Made by a program: the position numbers and the translations under genes. The notes beneath the pieces were generated by a model. The model was not told the origin of the DNA, did not search any database, and saw only the letters and a list, made by a program, of their open reading frames with translations. Shown here one piece after another: positions 16,736 through 25,900 of a stretch of 64,000 bases of DNA. Every line of letters starts with the position of its first letter. The stretch's first letter is position 1. Source of the stretch: Pseudomonadota bacterium (GTDB lineage Bacteria > Pseudomonadota > Gammaproteobacteria > Burkholderiales > Thiobacteraceae); assembly GCA_021812385.1 (NCBI GenBank), contig JAKANO010000008.1:1-64000 (forward strand). Reading direction: 5' to 3'.

Positions 16736-17131
16736 ATGGCTCCTTGGCTGTTGCTCGCAATTCTACTAGGTTTTCCCATACTCGAACTGTGGGTCGCGGT
16801 ATTGGTCGCGCAGAAAATCGGCTGGTGGCTGCTGCTGTGGATGATCGGTTCGGCCATCCTTGGCGTCACCCTGATTCGCGAAGAGCAATTCGCTATTTTC
16901 GGGCGCGTGATGGGCGCGCTGCAACAGGGGCAAGACCCGTTTCGCGCGATTTTCGCATCCGGCCGGGTGCTGCTGGCCGGGCTGCTGTTCATTTTCCCGG
17001 GCGTCGTGTCCGACTTCTTGGCGCTGATTCTGTTGCTGTGGCCGCGGCCGCGGGTCCAAGCAAGCGTCGACGCCGATGTGATCGAGGGCGAATACCGGCG
17101 CGAAGATACGTTTAAGCTGCCCAAGGAATAG
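16736..17131 (+). CDS. fxsA: FxsA-family membrane protein
   Basis: A 131-residue inner-membrane protein with three to four hydrophobic segments and the FxsA hallmarks PILELWVAVLVAQKIG, GSAILGVTLIREEQ and a LFIFPGVVSDFLAL segment, then a short charged tail. E. coli FxsA interferes with exclusion of phage T7 by F plasmids; its cellular role is unclear. AGGA precedes the ATG. The promoter must lie within or across the start of cutA, since the divergent starts are 12 bases apart. Confidence 0.9.
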   Translation: MAPWLLLAILLGFPILELWVAVLVAQKIGWWLLLWMIGSAILGVTLIREEQFAIFGRVMGALQQGQDPFRAIFASGRVLLAGLLFIFPGVVSDFLALILLLWPRPRVQASVDADVIEGEYRREDTFKLPKE

Positions 17132-17135
17132 GCAT

Positions 17136-17993
17136 CTAGCGCGTGCCGGCATCCACGTCGGGGTAGGCCAACTTCACCCGCAGCTCGCGCTTCACGCGCT
17201 TGTTGCACACGCGGCGCGATTCATTCAAGAACGACAATAAATTTTCCGGCATCTGCGTTTGCGCTTCGGCGCGGGTGATGCGCTTGGGGCGCGGCAGGTT
17301 ATGGCGCGTGGCCAGCAGATCGAACCAGTCGCCCATTTTGATATCGGAGTCGTCGGCGGCGTTGTAGATACGTCCAGGCTTGCCGCGATAAATGGCGGCG
17401 GCGGCCATACGCGCCAAATCCTCGGCGTGAATATGGTTCGTGTAGCTATCCTCGGCGGCGATCAGCGTCGGCGTGCCGTTTTTTAAGCGCTGTAGCGGTA
17501 AGCGGCTCTGCGAATAAATGCCCGGCACGCGCAAAATCGACACGGTAATGCCGCGCCTAATCCCCCACTCGCGAAGCTGGCTTTCCGCCGATAAACGGCG
17601 CTTGGCGCGCGGCGTAGCGGGTTGCGTGCGGTGCGTTTCATCCACCCAGCTGCCTGCACAATGCCCATACACGCCGGTGGTGCTGATGTAGACCAAGCGC
17701 TGTGGTAACATTTCGCCCTTGTCCAACGCCGCCAGAAGGTTGTGCGTGCGCTGATCGAATTCGCCGCTGTTTTGCGGCGGCGCAAAATGCATCACGCAAT
17801 GCGCCAGCCCGGCCAGTTTTTGCAGCGTCTGCGCTTGATCGAGATCGCCAACGATGGGCGTGATGCCAAGTGCGCGCAGGCTTTGGGCGCGCTCCGGCGT
17901 ATGCGTCAGGGCATAGATATGGAAGGCGGGCAGCAAGCGCGCAACGGCGCGCAAAGCTACGTCGCCACAACCAATGATTAATAATCGCCGCAT
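17136..17993 (-). CDS. NAD(P)-binding SDR/epimerase-like protein (YeeZ type)
   Basis: A 285-residue soluble protein with an N-terminal Rossmann motif (LLIIGCGDVALR), the STTGVYG segment carrying an extended-SDR Tyr, and a HAEDLARMAAAAIYRG region as in YeeZ-like NAD-dependent epimerase/dehydratases. The substrate is unknown. It converges with fxsA with a 4-base gap and is divergent from the ferredoxin reductase gene. A housekeeping sugar-nucleotide function is possible but not shown. Confidence 0.85.
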   Translation of the reverse strand: MRRLLIIGCGDVALRAVARLLPAFHIYALTHTPERAQSLRALGITPIVGDLDQAQTLQKLAGLAHCVMHFAPPQNSGEFDQRTHNLLAALDKGEMLPQRLVYISTTGVYGHCAGSWVDETHRTQPATPRAKRRLSAESQLREWGIRRGITVSILRVPGIYSQSRLPLQRLKNGTPTLIAAEDSYTNHIHAEDLARMAAAAIYRGKPGRIYNAADDSDIKMGDWFDLLATRHNLPRPKRITRAEAQTQMPENLLSFLNESRRVCNKRVKRELRVKLAYPDVDAGTR

Positions 17994-18040
17994 ATTCAGT
18001 TGGGTATTTTAAGTTGGACTCAAGATTATAAGGAATTAGC

Positions 18041-19063
18041 ATGCCGTTTCAAATCACCATTCAGCCTAGCGGTCATACCTTTACGCCCGAGGCGGATGAA
18101 ACCATCCTTGAGGCCGCGCTGCGCCAAGGCTTTACCTTGCCCTATGGCTGCCGTAACGGCGCTTGCGGATCGTGCAAGGGCAAGGTGGTTGCAGGCCAAG
18201 TGGATTATGGCGATCACCAGCCGAATACCCTGACCGACGCAGAAAAAGCACAAGGATTGGCGCTGTTTTGCTGCGCCAAGCCGCTCTCGGATTTGACCAT
18301 CGAATGCCGTGAAGTCGGCGTGGCCAAAGATATTCAGATTAAAACCATTCCGTGCCGGGTGCAGAAGCTGGAAAAGATTTCCGCCGATGTGGCGCTGTTA
18401 TCCTTGAAGCTGCCGGCCAGCGAGCGCATGCAATTCTTGGCCGGACAATACATCGACATTTTGCTCAAAGACGGCAAGCGCCGCAGCTTCTCGCTGGCCA
18501 ATGCGCCGCACGACGACGAGACTTTGCAGCTGCACATCCGCCATGTGGCCGGCGGCACGTTCAGCGAATATGTGTTCTCGCAAATGCAGGAGAAGGCCAT
18601 CCTGCGCTTCGAGGGTCCGCTCGGCACGTTCTTCCTGCGCGAAGACAGCGACAAGCCAATTATATTTCTCGCCACCGGCACCGGTTTTGCGCCGATCAAG
18701 AGCATTGTCGAACATGCGCTGCACAGCGGTACCCAGCGCCCGCTGACTTTGTACTGGGGCGCGCGCCACTTGTCGGATATGTATATGTACGACCTGCCCT
18801 TACAGTGGCAAGCGGCGCATCCCAACTTTAAGTTTGTGCCGGTGTTATCCCAACCCAGCCCCGAGGACAACTGGATGGGGCGTGTCGGGCATGTGCAGGA
18901 TTGCGTGTTGCAGGATCATGCGGAGGTGAGCGGCGTGCAAGTCTACGCTTGCGGTTCGCCCAAGATGGTGGAAGACGCGCACAAAAAATTGGTCGGCGCC
19001 GGTTTGCCGGACGAAGAATTTTATTCCGACGCCTTTACCTTCGCGCGCGATACCAAAAAATAA
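18041..19063 (+). CDS. 2Fe-2S ferredoxin / FAD / NAD(P) reductase (CDP-6-deoxy-delta-3,4-glucoseen reductase-like)
   Basis: A 340-residue flavoprotein. Residues 1-90 form a plant-type 2Fe-2S ferredoxin with the cluster cysteines in CRNGACGSC and a later LFCCAKP. The FAD-binding region carries RSFSLANAP and the NAD region ATGTGFAPIKSI. This architecture is shared by oxygenase reductases and the AscD-like sugar reductase. AAGGAATTAGC precedes the ATG. No oxygenase partner is nearby, and in many betaproteobacteria this gene is a stand-alone reductase of unknown partner. Confidence 0.87.
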   Translation: MPFQITIQPSGHTFTPEADETILEAALRQGFTLPYGCRNGACGSCKGKVVAGQVDYGDHQPNTLTDAEKAQGLALFCCAKPLSDLTIECREVGVAKDIQIKTIPCRVQKLEKISADVALLSLKLPASERMQFLAGQYIDILLKDGKRRSFSLANAPHDDETLQLHIRHVAGGTFSEYVFSQMQEKAILRFEGPLGTFFLREDSDKPIIFLATGTGFAPIKSIVEHALHSGTQRPLTLYWGARHLSDMYMYDLPLQWQAAHPNFKFVPVLSQPSPEDNWMGRVGHVQDCVLQDHAEVSGVQVYACGSPKMVEDAHKKLVGAGLPDEEFYSDAFTFARDTKK

Positions 19064-19069
19064 CCCGGC

Positions 19070-19627
19070 TCATTGGTCGATCCCGGCCAGGCGCAAAGAA
19101 AAATAATCGCCCAGCGCCTGGCGAATTTCGGCAATCGTCAGCGGCCGCAGATCGAGGCTGCCTCCCGGCTCCCAGGCTTGCTGGCAGGTCATATACATGA
19201 TTTGCGGCTGCTGGTTCGAATGCAAAAACATTTCTGTTTTGTAGTATTGGCGGCTACTGCCAACATCGTCGCGCCAAAACGCCTTGACCAATCCAGTACT
19301 GGGCGCCGCCTGCGCTGACAGCATGCTGTAACCACGGCGCACGCGGGTGATTTCGAAGCTATCCGGCGCAATGCGCTGCGCCGCTTCCCCCACAAGTTTA
19401 GATTCGAAAACACAGACCGGCTCGAACTCCTGCGTATGCGAGCGGCTGACGATCTTGCCGAACTGCAAGCGCACGGTCGCGGCGTTCGGCGGTATTTCGA
19501 TGGGCTGATGCAGCACCAGTCGGCTGCCCATGGGAATCTGGAAATAGGGCGAGGTGAGGGGAAATTCGGCGTTGGTCTGGCAGGCGGTCAAAGCAAGCGC
19601 CAGCAATACGAGTAGCGGAGTTTTCAT
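19070..19627 (-). CDS. Predicted lipoprotein of unknown function
   Basis: A 185-residue protein with a lipoprotein signal (LALALTACQT; lipidated Cys16), so it is membrane-anchored, probably in the outer membrane. The body contains several cysteines, including CVFES and MYMTCQQAWEPGG, but no motif I recognise. It is the last gene of the hemX-hemY transcription unit, 27 bases after hemY. It converges with the ferredoxin reductase with a 6-base gap. Confidence 0.8.
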   Translation of the reverse strand: MKTPLLVLLALALTACQTNAEFPLTSPYFQIPMGSRLVLHQPIEIPPNAATVRLQFGKIVSRSHTQEFEPVCVFESKLVGEAAQRIAPDSFEITRVRRGYSMLSAQAAPSTGLVKAFWRDDVGSSRQYYKTEMFLHSNQQPQIMYMTCQQAWEPGGSLDLRPLTIAEIRQALGDYFSLRLAGIDQ

Positions 19628-19654
19628 GCGCGCCTCCTCATCGCCGTTGCAAAT

Positions 19655-20833
19655 TTATCCGGCGGACTCCAAGGCCAAGCTCTGCCGATAATGCTTACAG
19701 GCTTCATCGGTCTTATTCATTTTTTCCAACAAGTGCGCCAAGGCCAAATGCGCCGCGCGCGTCGTCTCCAGGGACAAGCTCGCTTCCACATAGCTTTGCG
19801 CCTTGCCCCACAATTCTTGGCGCGCGCATAAGCGCCCGAGCGCCAGCAACAGATGCGGGTCGCGCGGGTGTTCCTTGAGCCAGTTTTCCGCGCGCTCGAT
19901 TTGTTTCACTACATCCTTATCCGCGCACTGACCGTACAGCTCGACCAGATCCGAATCCCAATGCTTGGCCAAGCTGTCTTCCAGAATTTCGCGCGCTTCT
20001 TTGACGCCGCCCAGCGCCAGGAAGTAACGCGCCGCGGTCAGGGCGATTTTGCTGTTGGCTTTTTCCTGCGCCGATAGTTTCGCCCAATAGGCCTGCAACG
20101 CTTCTGCCTGATGCGCTTTACGTTTGATGTTTTCGATATGGGCGTTAATGCGCAACTGCTCGGCTTGCACCGCGTCAATGCCATCGCGTTTTTCTAATTG
20201 CGGCAGCAGCAGCAGCACTTGTTCCCAATTTTTGGCCAGTTGCTGCGCCTTTAATTCCAGGCGCTGCACACCGACATGCTTGCCGGCGAGCGCTTTCAAC
20301 GCTTGCACCACGGGCAACGCATCCTGCGGATGGCGCGCTTCGATGAGTAAATCCGCTTGCGTCATCAAGCGCGCGATGGCTTGTTGCGGCGCCATCCGTT
20401 CCGCCCGCGCCAAATAATCGTCGCGACGGGTATAGGCGCGCTGTTCTTGCGCCGCGCGCGCCGCCAGCAAGGCATTGATCGCCGGCGCATCGTTCAGCAA
20501 CAAGGCGTGTTGCGCCAACCGCTCGGCACGCGCGTAGCGTCCTTCGGCAAAGGCAATTTGGGCGTCTTCGGTGGCGCGCCGCCCCTTTTCCTTGCGCCGC
20601 GCTTCTTTGAAAGAACGCACATAGGCCGGCAAGCGCAAGGTGTGCACCGCCAAACGCACCAGGGCATAGGCCGCCGCAAAGGATGCGATCACTAAAATAA
20701 TCAGAAAGTTGAGCGAGAAATCGATGCGGTAGGGTGGGTACACCAGCAGCACGTAACCGACATTGGATTGAATCGCCAGCACTAAACCGACCGCCAGCGC
20801 CAGGATGAAAATGGTCCAACTGAGCGCTTTCAC
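19655..20833 (-). CDS. hemY: HemY-family heme biosynthesis-associated TPR protein
   Basis: A 392-residue inner-membrane protein with two N-terminal helices (about 5-22 and 40-60), then helical TPR repeats, matching the proteobacterial HemY (not protoporphyrinogen oxidase). The HemY_N signature includes VLLVYPPYRIDFSLNF. Its exact role is unknown; it is associated with late protoporphyrin metabolism. Its ATG overlaps the hemX stop by 4 bases, so the two are translationally coupled. Confidence 0.92.
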   Translation of the reverse strand: MKALSWTIFILALAVGLVLAIQSNVGYVLLVYPPYRIDFSLNFLIILVIASFAAAYALVRLAVHTLRLPAYVRSFKEARRKEKGRRATEDAQIAFAEGRYARAERLAQHALLLNDAPAINALLAARAAQEQRAYTRRDDYLARAERMAPQQAIARLMTQADLLIEARHPQDALPVVQALKALAGKHVGVQRLELKAQQLAKNWEQVLLLLPQLEKRDGIDAVQAEQLRINAHIENIKRKAHQAEALQAYWAKLSAQEKANSKIALTAARYFLALGGVKEAREILEDSLAKHWDSDLVELYGQCADKDVVKQIERAENWLKEHPRDPHLLLALGRLCARQELWGKAQSYVEASLSLETTRAAHLALAHLLEKMNKTDEACKHYRQSLALESAG

Positions 20834-21894
20834 CGGCTACCCCGCTCCGGCGCCAATTTTAGCGTGCGCACCGCATGCAGGCTGCCGGCGATATCGGGGA
20901 CATCCACGCGCGTTTGGCTGGCAGAAAGCTGTTGCAGGGTCTGCAATGCCAGTTTGACCGCGCGGTCTTTGTCGTCGTAATAGCGGTGTATCCAATCTTG
21001 AGCGGTTTGCAAATCGGTTTTGAAAGCCTTGTCGTCGTGCGCCAGCAGCGATAAGCGCGCCGAGAGCAGGCGCAAGCGCACGTTTTCGCGCGCGAAATAG
21101 GCTTGCTCCGGCGCCAGCAAGGGCATCTCCGCTTTACCCATGTCCTGCACCTGCACCAGCTTGGTAAAATCATACCAGGCCTCGGTTGCGAAGCGCTGCC
21201 ACCAGCTTTTTGCCGGTGCGTTTTTTTCCACGATTTTTTTCTCCAGCACCGGCTTGCCCGGCACTAAGGGCAGGGTGTTGGCCAGGTCGATCAGGCCATC
21301 CAATTTAAGCGTGATGCCCGGCACATCGACAAACGGGGCTGCGCGCAGCCGTTCGATATCCTTGCCAATGGCTTTGCGCAAGGGAAATAATTGCGGTCGA
21401 TCCAGGCGCGCGAGGCGCGCATCAGCGGCTTGCAACGCAATCAATGCGGCTTTTACATTTGCGGAGAGCTGCAACTCGTTGTTGGCCGAAACCAGCAGTT
21501 GCTCAATTTCTGCCACCACCGCTTCGTCACGGCCACGCGCGAGTTCTTGATACAAGGATTCGAGGGCGATTTGCTGGCTTTGCGATTCGGCCAGCTTCTG
21601 CTCCAGCACGCCGATCTTGACCAACAGTTCACGCGAAGTCTCCTGCGCTTGGCCGGCAAGCGTGCGGCTTTCCATGCTGCGGCTATCAAAAGTAGACAGG
21701 CGCTTGGCAAGGTCTTGGTTCAGGTTTTCCGCTTGGCGGTAGCTAAAAAGCCAGGCTATTAGCGCGATCGCGATCGCGATTGCGCTCAACAGAAGCGGTA
21801 AGTTAAGCGCGCGGCCCATGCGCACCGTCCAAGCCGGCTGCGCTTGGGAAGGTCGGGCTGGAACAGCCGGCGGTGTTTCAATCGTATCGTTCAT
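20830..21894 (-). CDS. hemX: HemX-family membrane protein (putative uroporphyrinogen-III C-methyltransferase)
   Basis: A 354-residue single-span protein: a Pro-rich cytoplasmic N-terminus, one membrane helix (about 33-50), a long coiled coil, then a helical periplasmic HemX domain including KSWWQRFATEAW and YFARENVRLRLLSARLSLLAHD, which are family landmarks. The methyltransferase label is historical and no SAM motif is visible. In many betaproteobacteria hemX follows hemC-hemD; here it is first in its unit, divergent from uppP by 145 bases. Confidence 0.9.
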   Translation of the reverse strand: MNDTIETPPAVPARPSQAQPAWTVRMGRALNLPLLLSAIAIAIALIAWLFSYRQAENLNQDLAKRLSTFDSRSMESRTLAGQAQETSRELLVKIGVLEQKLAESQSQQIALESLYQELARGRDEAVVAEIEQLLVSANNELQLSANVKAALIALQAADARLARLDRPQLFPLRKAIGKDIERLRAAPFVDVPGITLKLDGLIDLANTLPLVPGKPVLEKKIVEKNAPAKSWWQRFATEAWYDFTKLVQVQDMGKAEMPLLAPEQAYFARENVRLRLLSARLSLLAHDDKAFKTDLQTAQDWIHRYYDDKDRAVKLALQTLQQLSASQTRVDVPDIAGSLHAVRTLKLAPERGSR

Positions 21895-22005
21895 ATAGGT
21901 TGAATTGTAGCAGTAGCGCGGCTAAATGCGTTGTAACGCATGGGCTCCGCATTCGGTACTGCGGCGGGTGATTGCGAATCGCAAGCTTGTCCACAGGGTT
22001 AATCG

Positions 22006-22011
22006 TATAAT
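22006..22011 (+). promoter_or_regulatory. Candidate uppP -10 element
   Basis: A perfect TATAAT lies 28 bases before the uppP start in the hemX-uppP divergent region. The -35 region is poor, with AAGCTT at the best spacing, so this is a weak-to-moderate sigma-70 call. Confidence 0.4.
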
Positions 22012-22039
22012 CGCATCTTCATCTTTCTAAGATTCTTCC

Positions 22040-22861
22040 ATGGATTTCATTCTATTGCTTAAGGCTTTTATCCTCGGCATTGTCGAGGGCTTGACCGAGT
22101 TTCTGCCCGTTTCCAGCACCGGCCATCTCATCATCGTGGGCGATTTGCTCAATTTCAACGACGAGGTCGGCAAGGTGTTTGAAATCGTGATCCAGCTCGG
22201 CGCGATTCTCGCCGTGTGTTGGGAATACCGCACAAAAATCGCGCAAGTCGCGGGCGGGCTTAGCCATGACGCGCGCGCGCAGCGCTTTGTGTTTAACTTG
22301 CTCATTGCCTTTTTTCCCGCCGCGCTGTTGGGCCTGTTGTTTATCAAAGCCATTAAAGCCCACTTGTTCAACCCATTTGCGGTTGCGATTGCCTTCATTG
22401 TCGGCGCGCTCATCATCTTTGTGGTTGAGTCGCGTCAGCGCACAGCGCGCATCGAACACGTCGACGATATGACGTGGCGTGATGCTTTAAAAGTCGGCCT
22501 TGCGCAATGCTTCTCCTTGATCCCCGGCACCTCGCGCTCGGGCGCGACCATCGTCGGCGGCATGCTGTTTGGCCTATCGCGCACAGCGGCCACGGAGTTT
22601 TCTTTTTTCCTCGCGATTCCGATCATGTTTGCGGCAACATTTTACGATCTCTACAAGCATTGGGGCTTGCTGCACGCGCATGACTTCGCCACGTTCGCGG
22701 TCGGCTTCATCACCGCTTTTGCCAGCGCCTTTATCGCCGTGCGCGCATTGTTGAAATACATCGCGCATCACAACTTCGTGGCGTTCGCCTGGTATCGCTT
22801 GATTTTCGGCATCATTTTGCTGGTTTACTACCGCGAACAACTGTTCCAAGCCATGTCCTGA
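22040..22861 (+). CDS. uppP: Undecaprenyl-diphosphatase UppP (BacA)
   Basis: A 273-residue polytopic inner-membrane enzyme that dephosphorylates undecaprenyl diphosphate to recycle the lipid carrier for peptidoglycan and surface polysaccharides. Both family signatures are present: [17 protein letters not shown] near the N-terminus and [10 protein letters not shown] in the middle, holding the catalytic Glu and Arg/Ser residues. Length and hydrophobicity are normal. It ends at a strong terminator shared with chpA. Confidence 0.96.
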   Translation: MDFILLLKAFILGIVEGLTEFLPVSSTGHLIIVGDLLNFNDEVGKVFEIVIQLGAILAVCWEYRTKIAQVAGGLSHDARAQRFVFNLLIAFFPAALLGLLFIKAIKAHLFNPFAVAIAFIVGALIIFVVESRQRTARIEHVDDMTWRDALKVGLAQCFSLIPGTSRSGATIVGGMLFGLSRTAATEFSFFLAIPIMFAATFYDLYKHWGLLHAHDFATFAVGFITAFASAFIAVRALLKYIAHHNFVAFAWYRLIFGIILLVYYREQLFQAMS

Positions 22862-22868
22862 AACAAAA

Positions 22869-22895
22869 ACGGCCGCTACACGCGGCCGTTTTTTT
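22869..22895. terminator. Bidirectional terminator between uppP and chpA
   Basis: A perfect 8-base stem ACGGCCGC/GCGGCCGT with a TACAC loop is followed on the plus strand by seven T. The A-run on the other side gives a T-run for the minus strand, so it can end both uppP and the chpA operon. Confidence 0.93.
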
Positions 22896-22909
22896 ATCGC
22901 GTTCCAGCG

Positions 22910-25900
22910 CTACGCCGGCACTGCGGCGTTGACCCCTTGCTTGATGAGCTTGGCGATATGCATGAGCAACTCTTCCTCTTGGTAAGGCTTGCCCAAATAC
23001 TCGTTCACGCCCAATTCCTTGGCATAGTTGCGATGTTTCTCGGCGGTGCGCGAAGTAATCATGATGATGGGAATGTTTGCCGTGGCAGCGTCGCCGCGTA
23101 CATTCTTTGTCAGCTCGAAACCATCCATGCGCGGCATTTCGATATCGACCAACATCACGGCAGGCCGCACATCCTGCAATTGTTGCAAGGCGTCGACGCC
23201 ATCTTTCGCGGTCAAGACTTGATAGCCCTCTTTGGCCAGCAGGCGGCCGGTAATCTTGCGCACGGTAAGCGAATCGTCCACCACCATCACTACCGGTGCG
23301 ACCACCAACTCCTGCGGTGTAATCTCCGGCTTCGGATGCAGGGCTGCGTGCGGCATTTCCCGGTGCGCCAGTTGCACCGGGTTAATGATGAGCATGATCT
23401 CGCCATTGCCCAGCACGGTCGCGCCAGAGATGCCGGAAACGCGCGCCAATTGCGGCCCGATATTTTTGACGACCACCTCTTGGTTGCGCTCTAAACTATC
23501 CACGTGCACCGCGGCCCGATGGGTACCGCTGCGCAACAGCATAACGGAACTGCGCGGCTTGGCTTCCGGCATGGTTTCGTCGTCACCCAGCAAGCGCGGT
23601 ATATAGTGCAGCGGATAGTCGTTGCCCAGCCATGTCACTTTGCCTTGTTGGTAAATCTCGGCCAGCACCTTGGCTTTGACTTCTTGCACTTGCTCTACCA
23701 TCGAAGCCGGGATGGCGAAGCGGTTTTCGCCGGAGCGCACCATCACCACCTGCGTCACCGCCAGGGTGAGTGGGAGAAATACCGTGAAGCTTGTGCCCTG
23801 GCCTGGATTGGTTGCGACTTCAATCCGGCCGCCTAGGCTGGCAATCTCGTTGCGCACGACATCCATGCCGACACCGCGCCCGGATACCTGGGTTACTTCG
23901 GTCGCGGTGGAGAAGCCGGCATTGAAAATCATCTCGGTGAGTTTTGCCGGCGGCGCTTCCTCGTCCGCACCCAGCAACCCAAGCTCAATGGCTTTTGCGC
24001 GCACGCGCTCAAGATCGATGCCGGAGCCATCATCGCTTAGCGTCAGCACGACCTCGTTGCCTTCTTGGCGCGCTTTCAGTGCGACCACACCGGTTTCGGC
24101 CTTGCCCGCAGCTAAACGCGCTTGCTCGTTCTCGACGCCATGCGCCACGGCATTGCGGAGCAAGTGTTCAAACGGCGCGGTCATTTTTTCCAGCACCGAG
24201 CGGTCGAGTTCAACGCCTTCCCCTTCGACCATGAGCGTGGCCTTTTTGCCAACCTCTTTCGCCGTCTGCCGCACGATGCGGTGCAGGCGCTCGGTCACAT
24301 TGGACAAGGGCACCATGCGAATCCGCATCAAACCTTGCTGCAACTCGCGATTCAAGCGCGCTTGCGCGATCAAGGCAGCTTCCGCCTCATCCAGGTTTTT
24401 TAACATGGTCAACTGCACGGTCGAAACGTCGTTGACGCTTTCCGCCATCATGCGCGTGACTTCTTGCAAGCGCGTGAAGCGGTCAAACTCCAGCGGATCG
24501 AATTGCGTGTCTTGCGCCGCCGAGATGCGCGATTGCATTTGCGACTCGGCCTGAATTTCAATTTCACGCAATTGGCCGCGCAGACGAATCACGTTTTCGG
24601 TGAGCTCCTTCAACGATTGCTTGAAGTGCAGCATTTCACCTTCGATGCGCGAACGCGTGATACTCACCTCGCCCGCCTCGTTCACCAAGCGGTCAACCGT
24701 ATCCGCGCGCACGCGCAACACGGCGCGCGCGGCTGCTTGCTCCATCTCGGCCAACATGCCGGCTTGCGGCAACGTCGCTTGTGGTTGCATGCCCAGAACC
24801 ACCGGCGCCACGCTAGGCGCCGCAGGCGCTGCGCCAACCACGGGTGCGAGCACGCTTTCGCCGCGAATTAAAGCTTCATGCACATCGCCAATCGCGTCGA
24901 AGTAGCTTTCCATCTCATCGAACAGCGCATCTCCCGGGCGCTCGCCTTCGGTCACAGCGAGTGCGCGCGCTTCCATGCGGTGCGTCAGGTCGCCCATTTG
25001 CATCGCCCCGGCCATGCGCGCCGAACCTTTCAGCGTATGCAGTGCGCGGTTCAAGGCTTGTAGCGGCGCGCTGTCGTTTGGCGCTTCGCGCCAAGCGCGC
25101 AGCTGGCTGCCGATAAACGGCATGAGCTCTTCGGCTTCCTCAAGAAATACCGGGAGCAGTTGTTCATCCAGATCGTCTTTAATATTTGCGTCGATCTCGA
25201 TAGCGTTGTTTTTTTCTTGCATGGGTGCAACCCTCAAGCTAGGGGGAGGTGGCGCGGCAACTGGCTGCGCCGGTGCAGGCATAATTTCTGGTTCGACGGG
25301 GGGCAGTGCGACGGGCGCACTGGCGCTCGCCGCAGCTGTTTCTTTTTGCATTTCTTGCGCTTGCTGCGCCGCCAGCGCGTCCAATTCCGCTTGCTCGCGC
25401 GCGCTGCGCGCATCGATCACCATTTGCCGCAAACGTTCGGACAAGGCGCCGGCCATCTGCGGTTGCGTGCGATTTTGGATCGCGCTCACCATGGATTTTA
25501 GGCTGGCCAGGGATTCGTAAAGACTATACAAGGCGTCCCCATCAAGCGGGCGCGGGTTATGCATCAGATCCATCAGCCAATGCTCGAATGCATTCGCCAA
25601 GTCTGCCGGCGCCACAAAACCTACGGTGCTGGAGATGCCGGCCAAGGTATGCGCGGCGCGCATTAGATCGTATGAAACCGGTTGGCTGGGATTGACTTGT
25701 AGCTGCGCGGCGCCTTGCTCTAGCAGCGCCAGATGGGTTGCCGCTTCGGCCAGGAATAATTGATACAGGGCCGGGCTAATACAAACATCGCCCACCTGGA
25801 TTTCTGCCGGTTCTGCCGCTGCCGGCGCTATTTCTGGCTCTGGCGATGTCGTATAACCATCAGCAATTTCGACTGGCGCTTCGGCTTCGAATTCCAGTGT

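Noticed and set aside
21987-21995. DnaA-box-like TTGTCCACA upstream of uppP
   Set aside because: Single 8-of-9 match with no neighbours, so not an origin.
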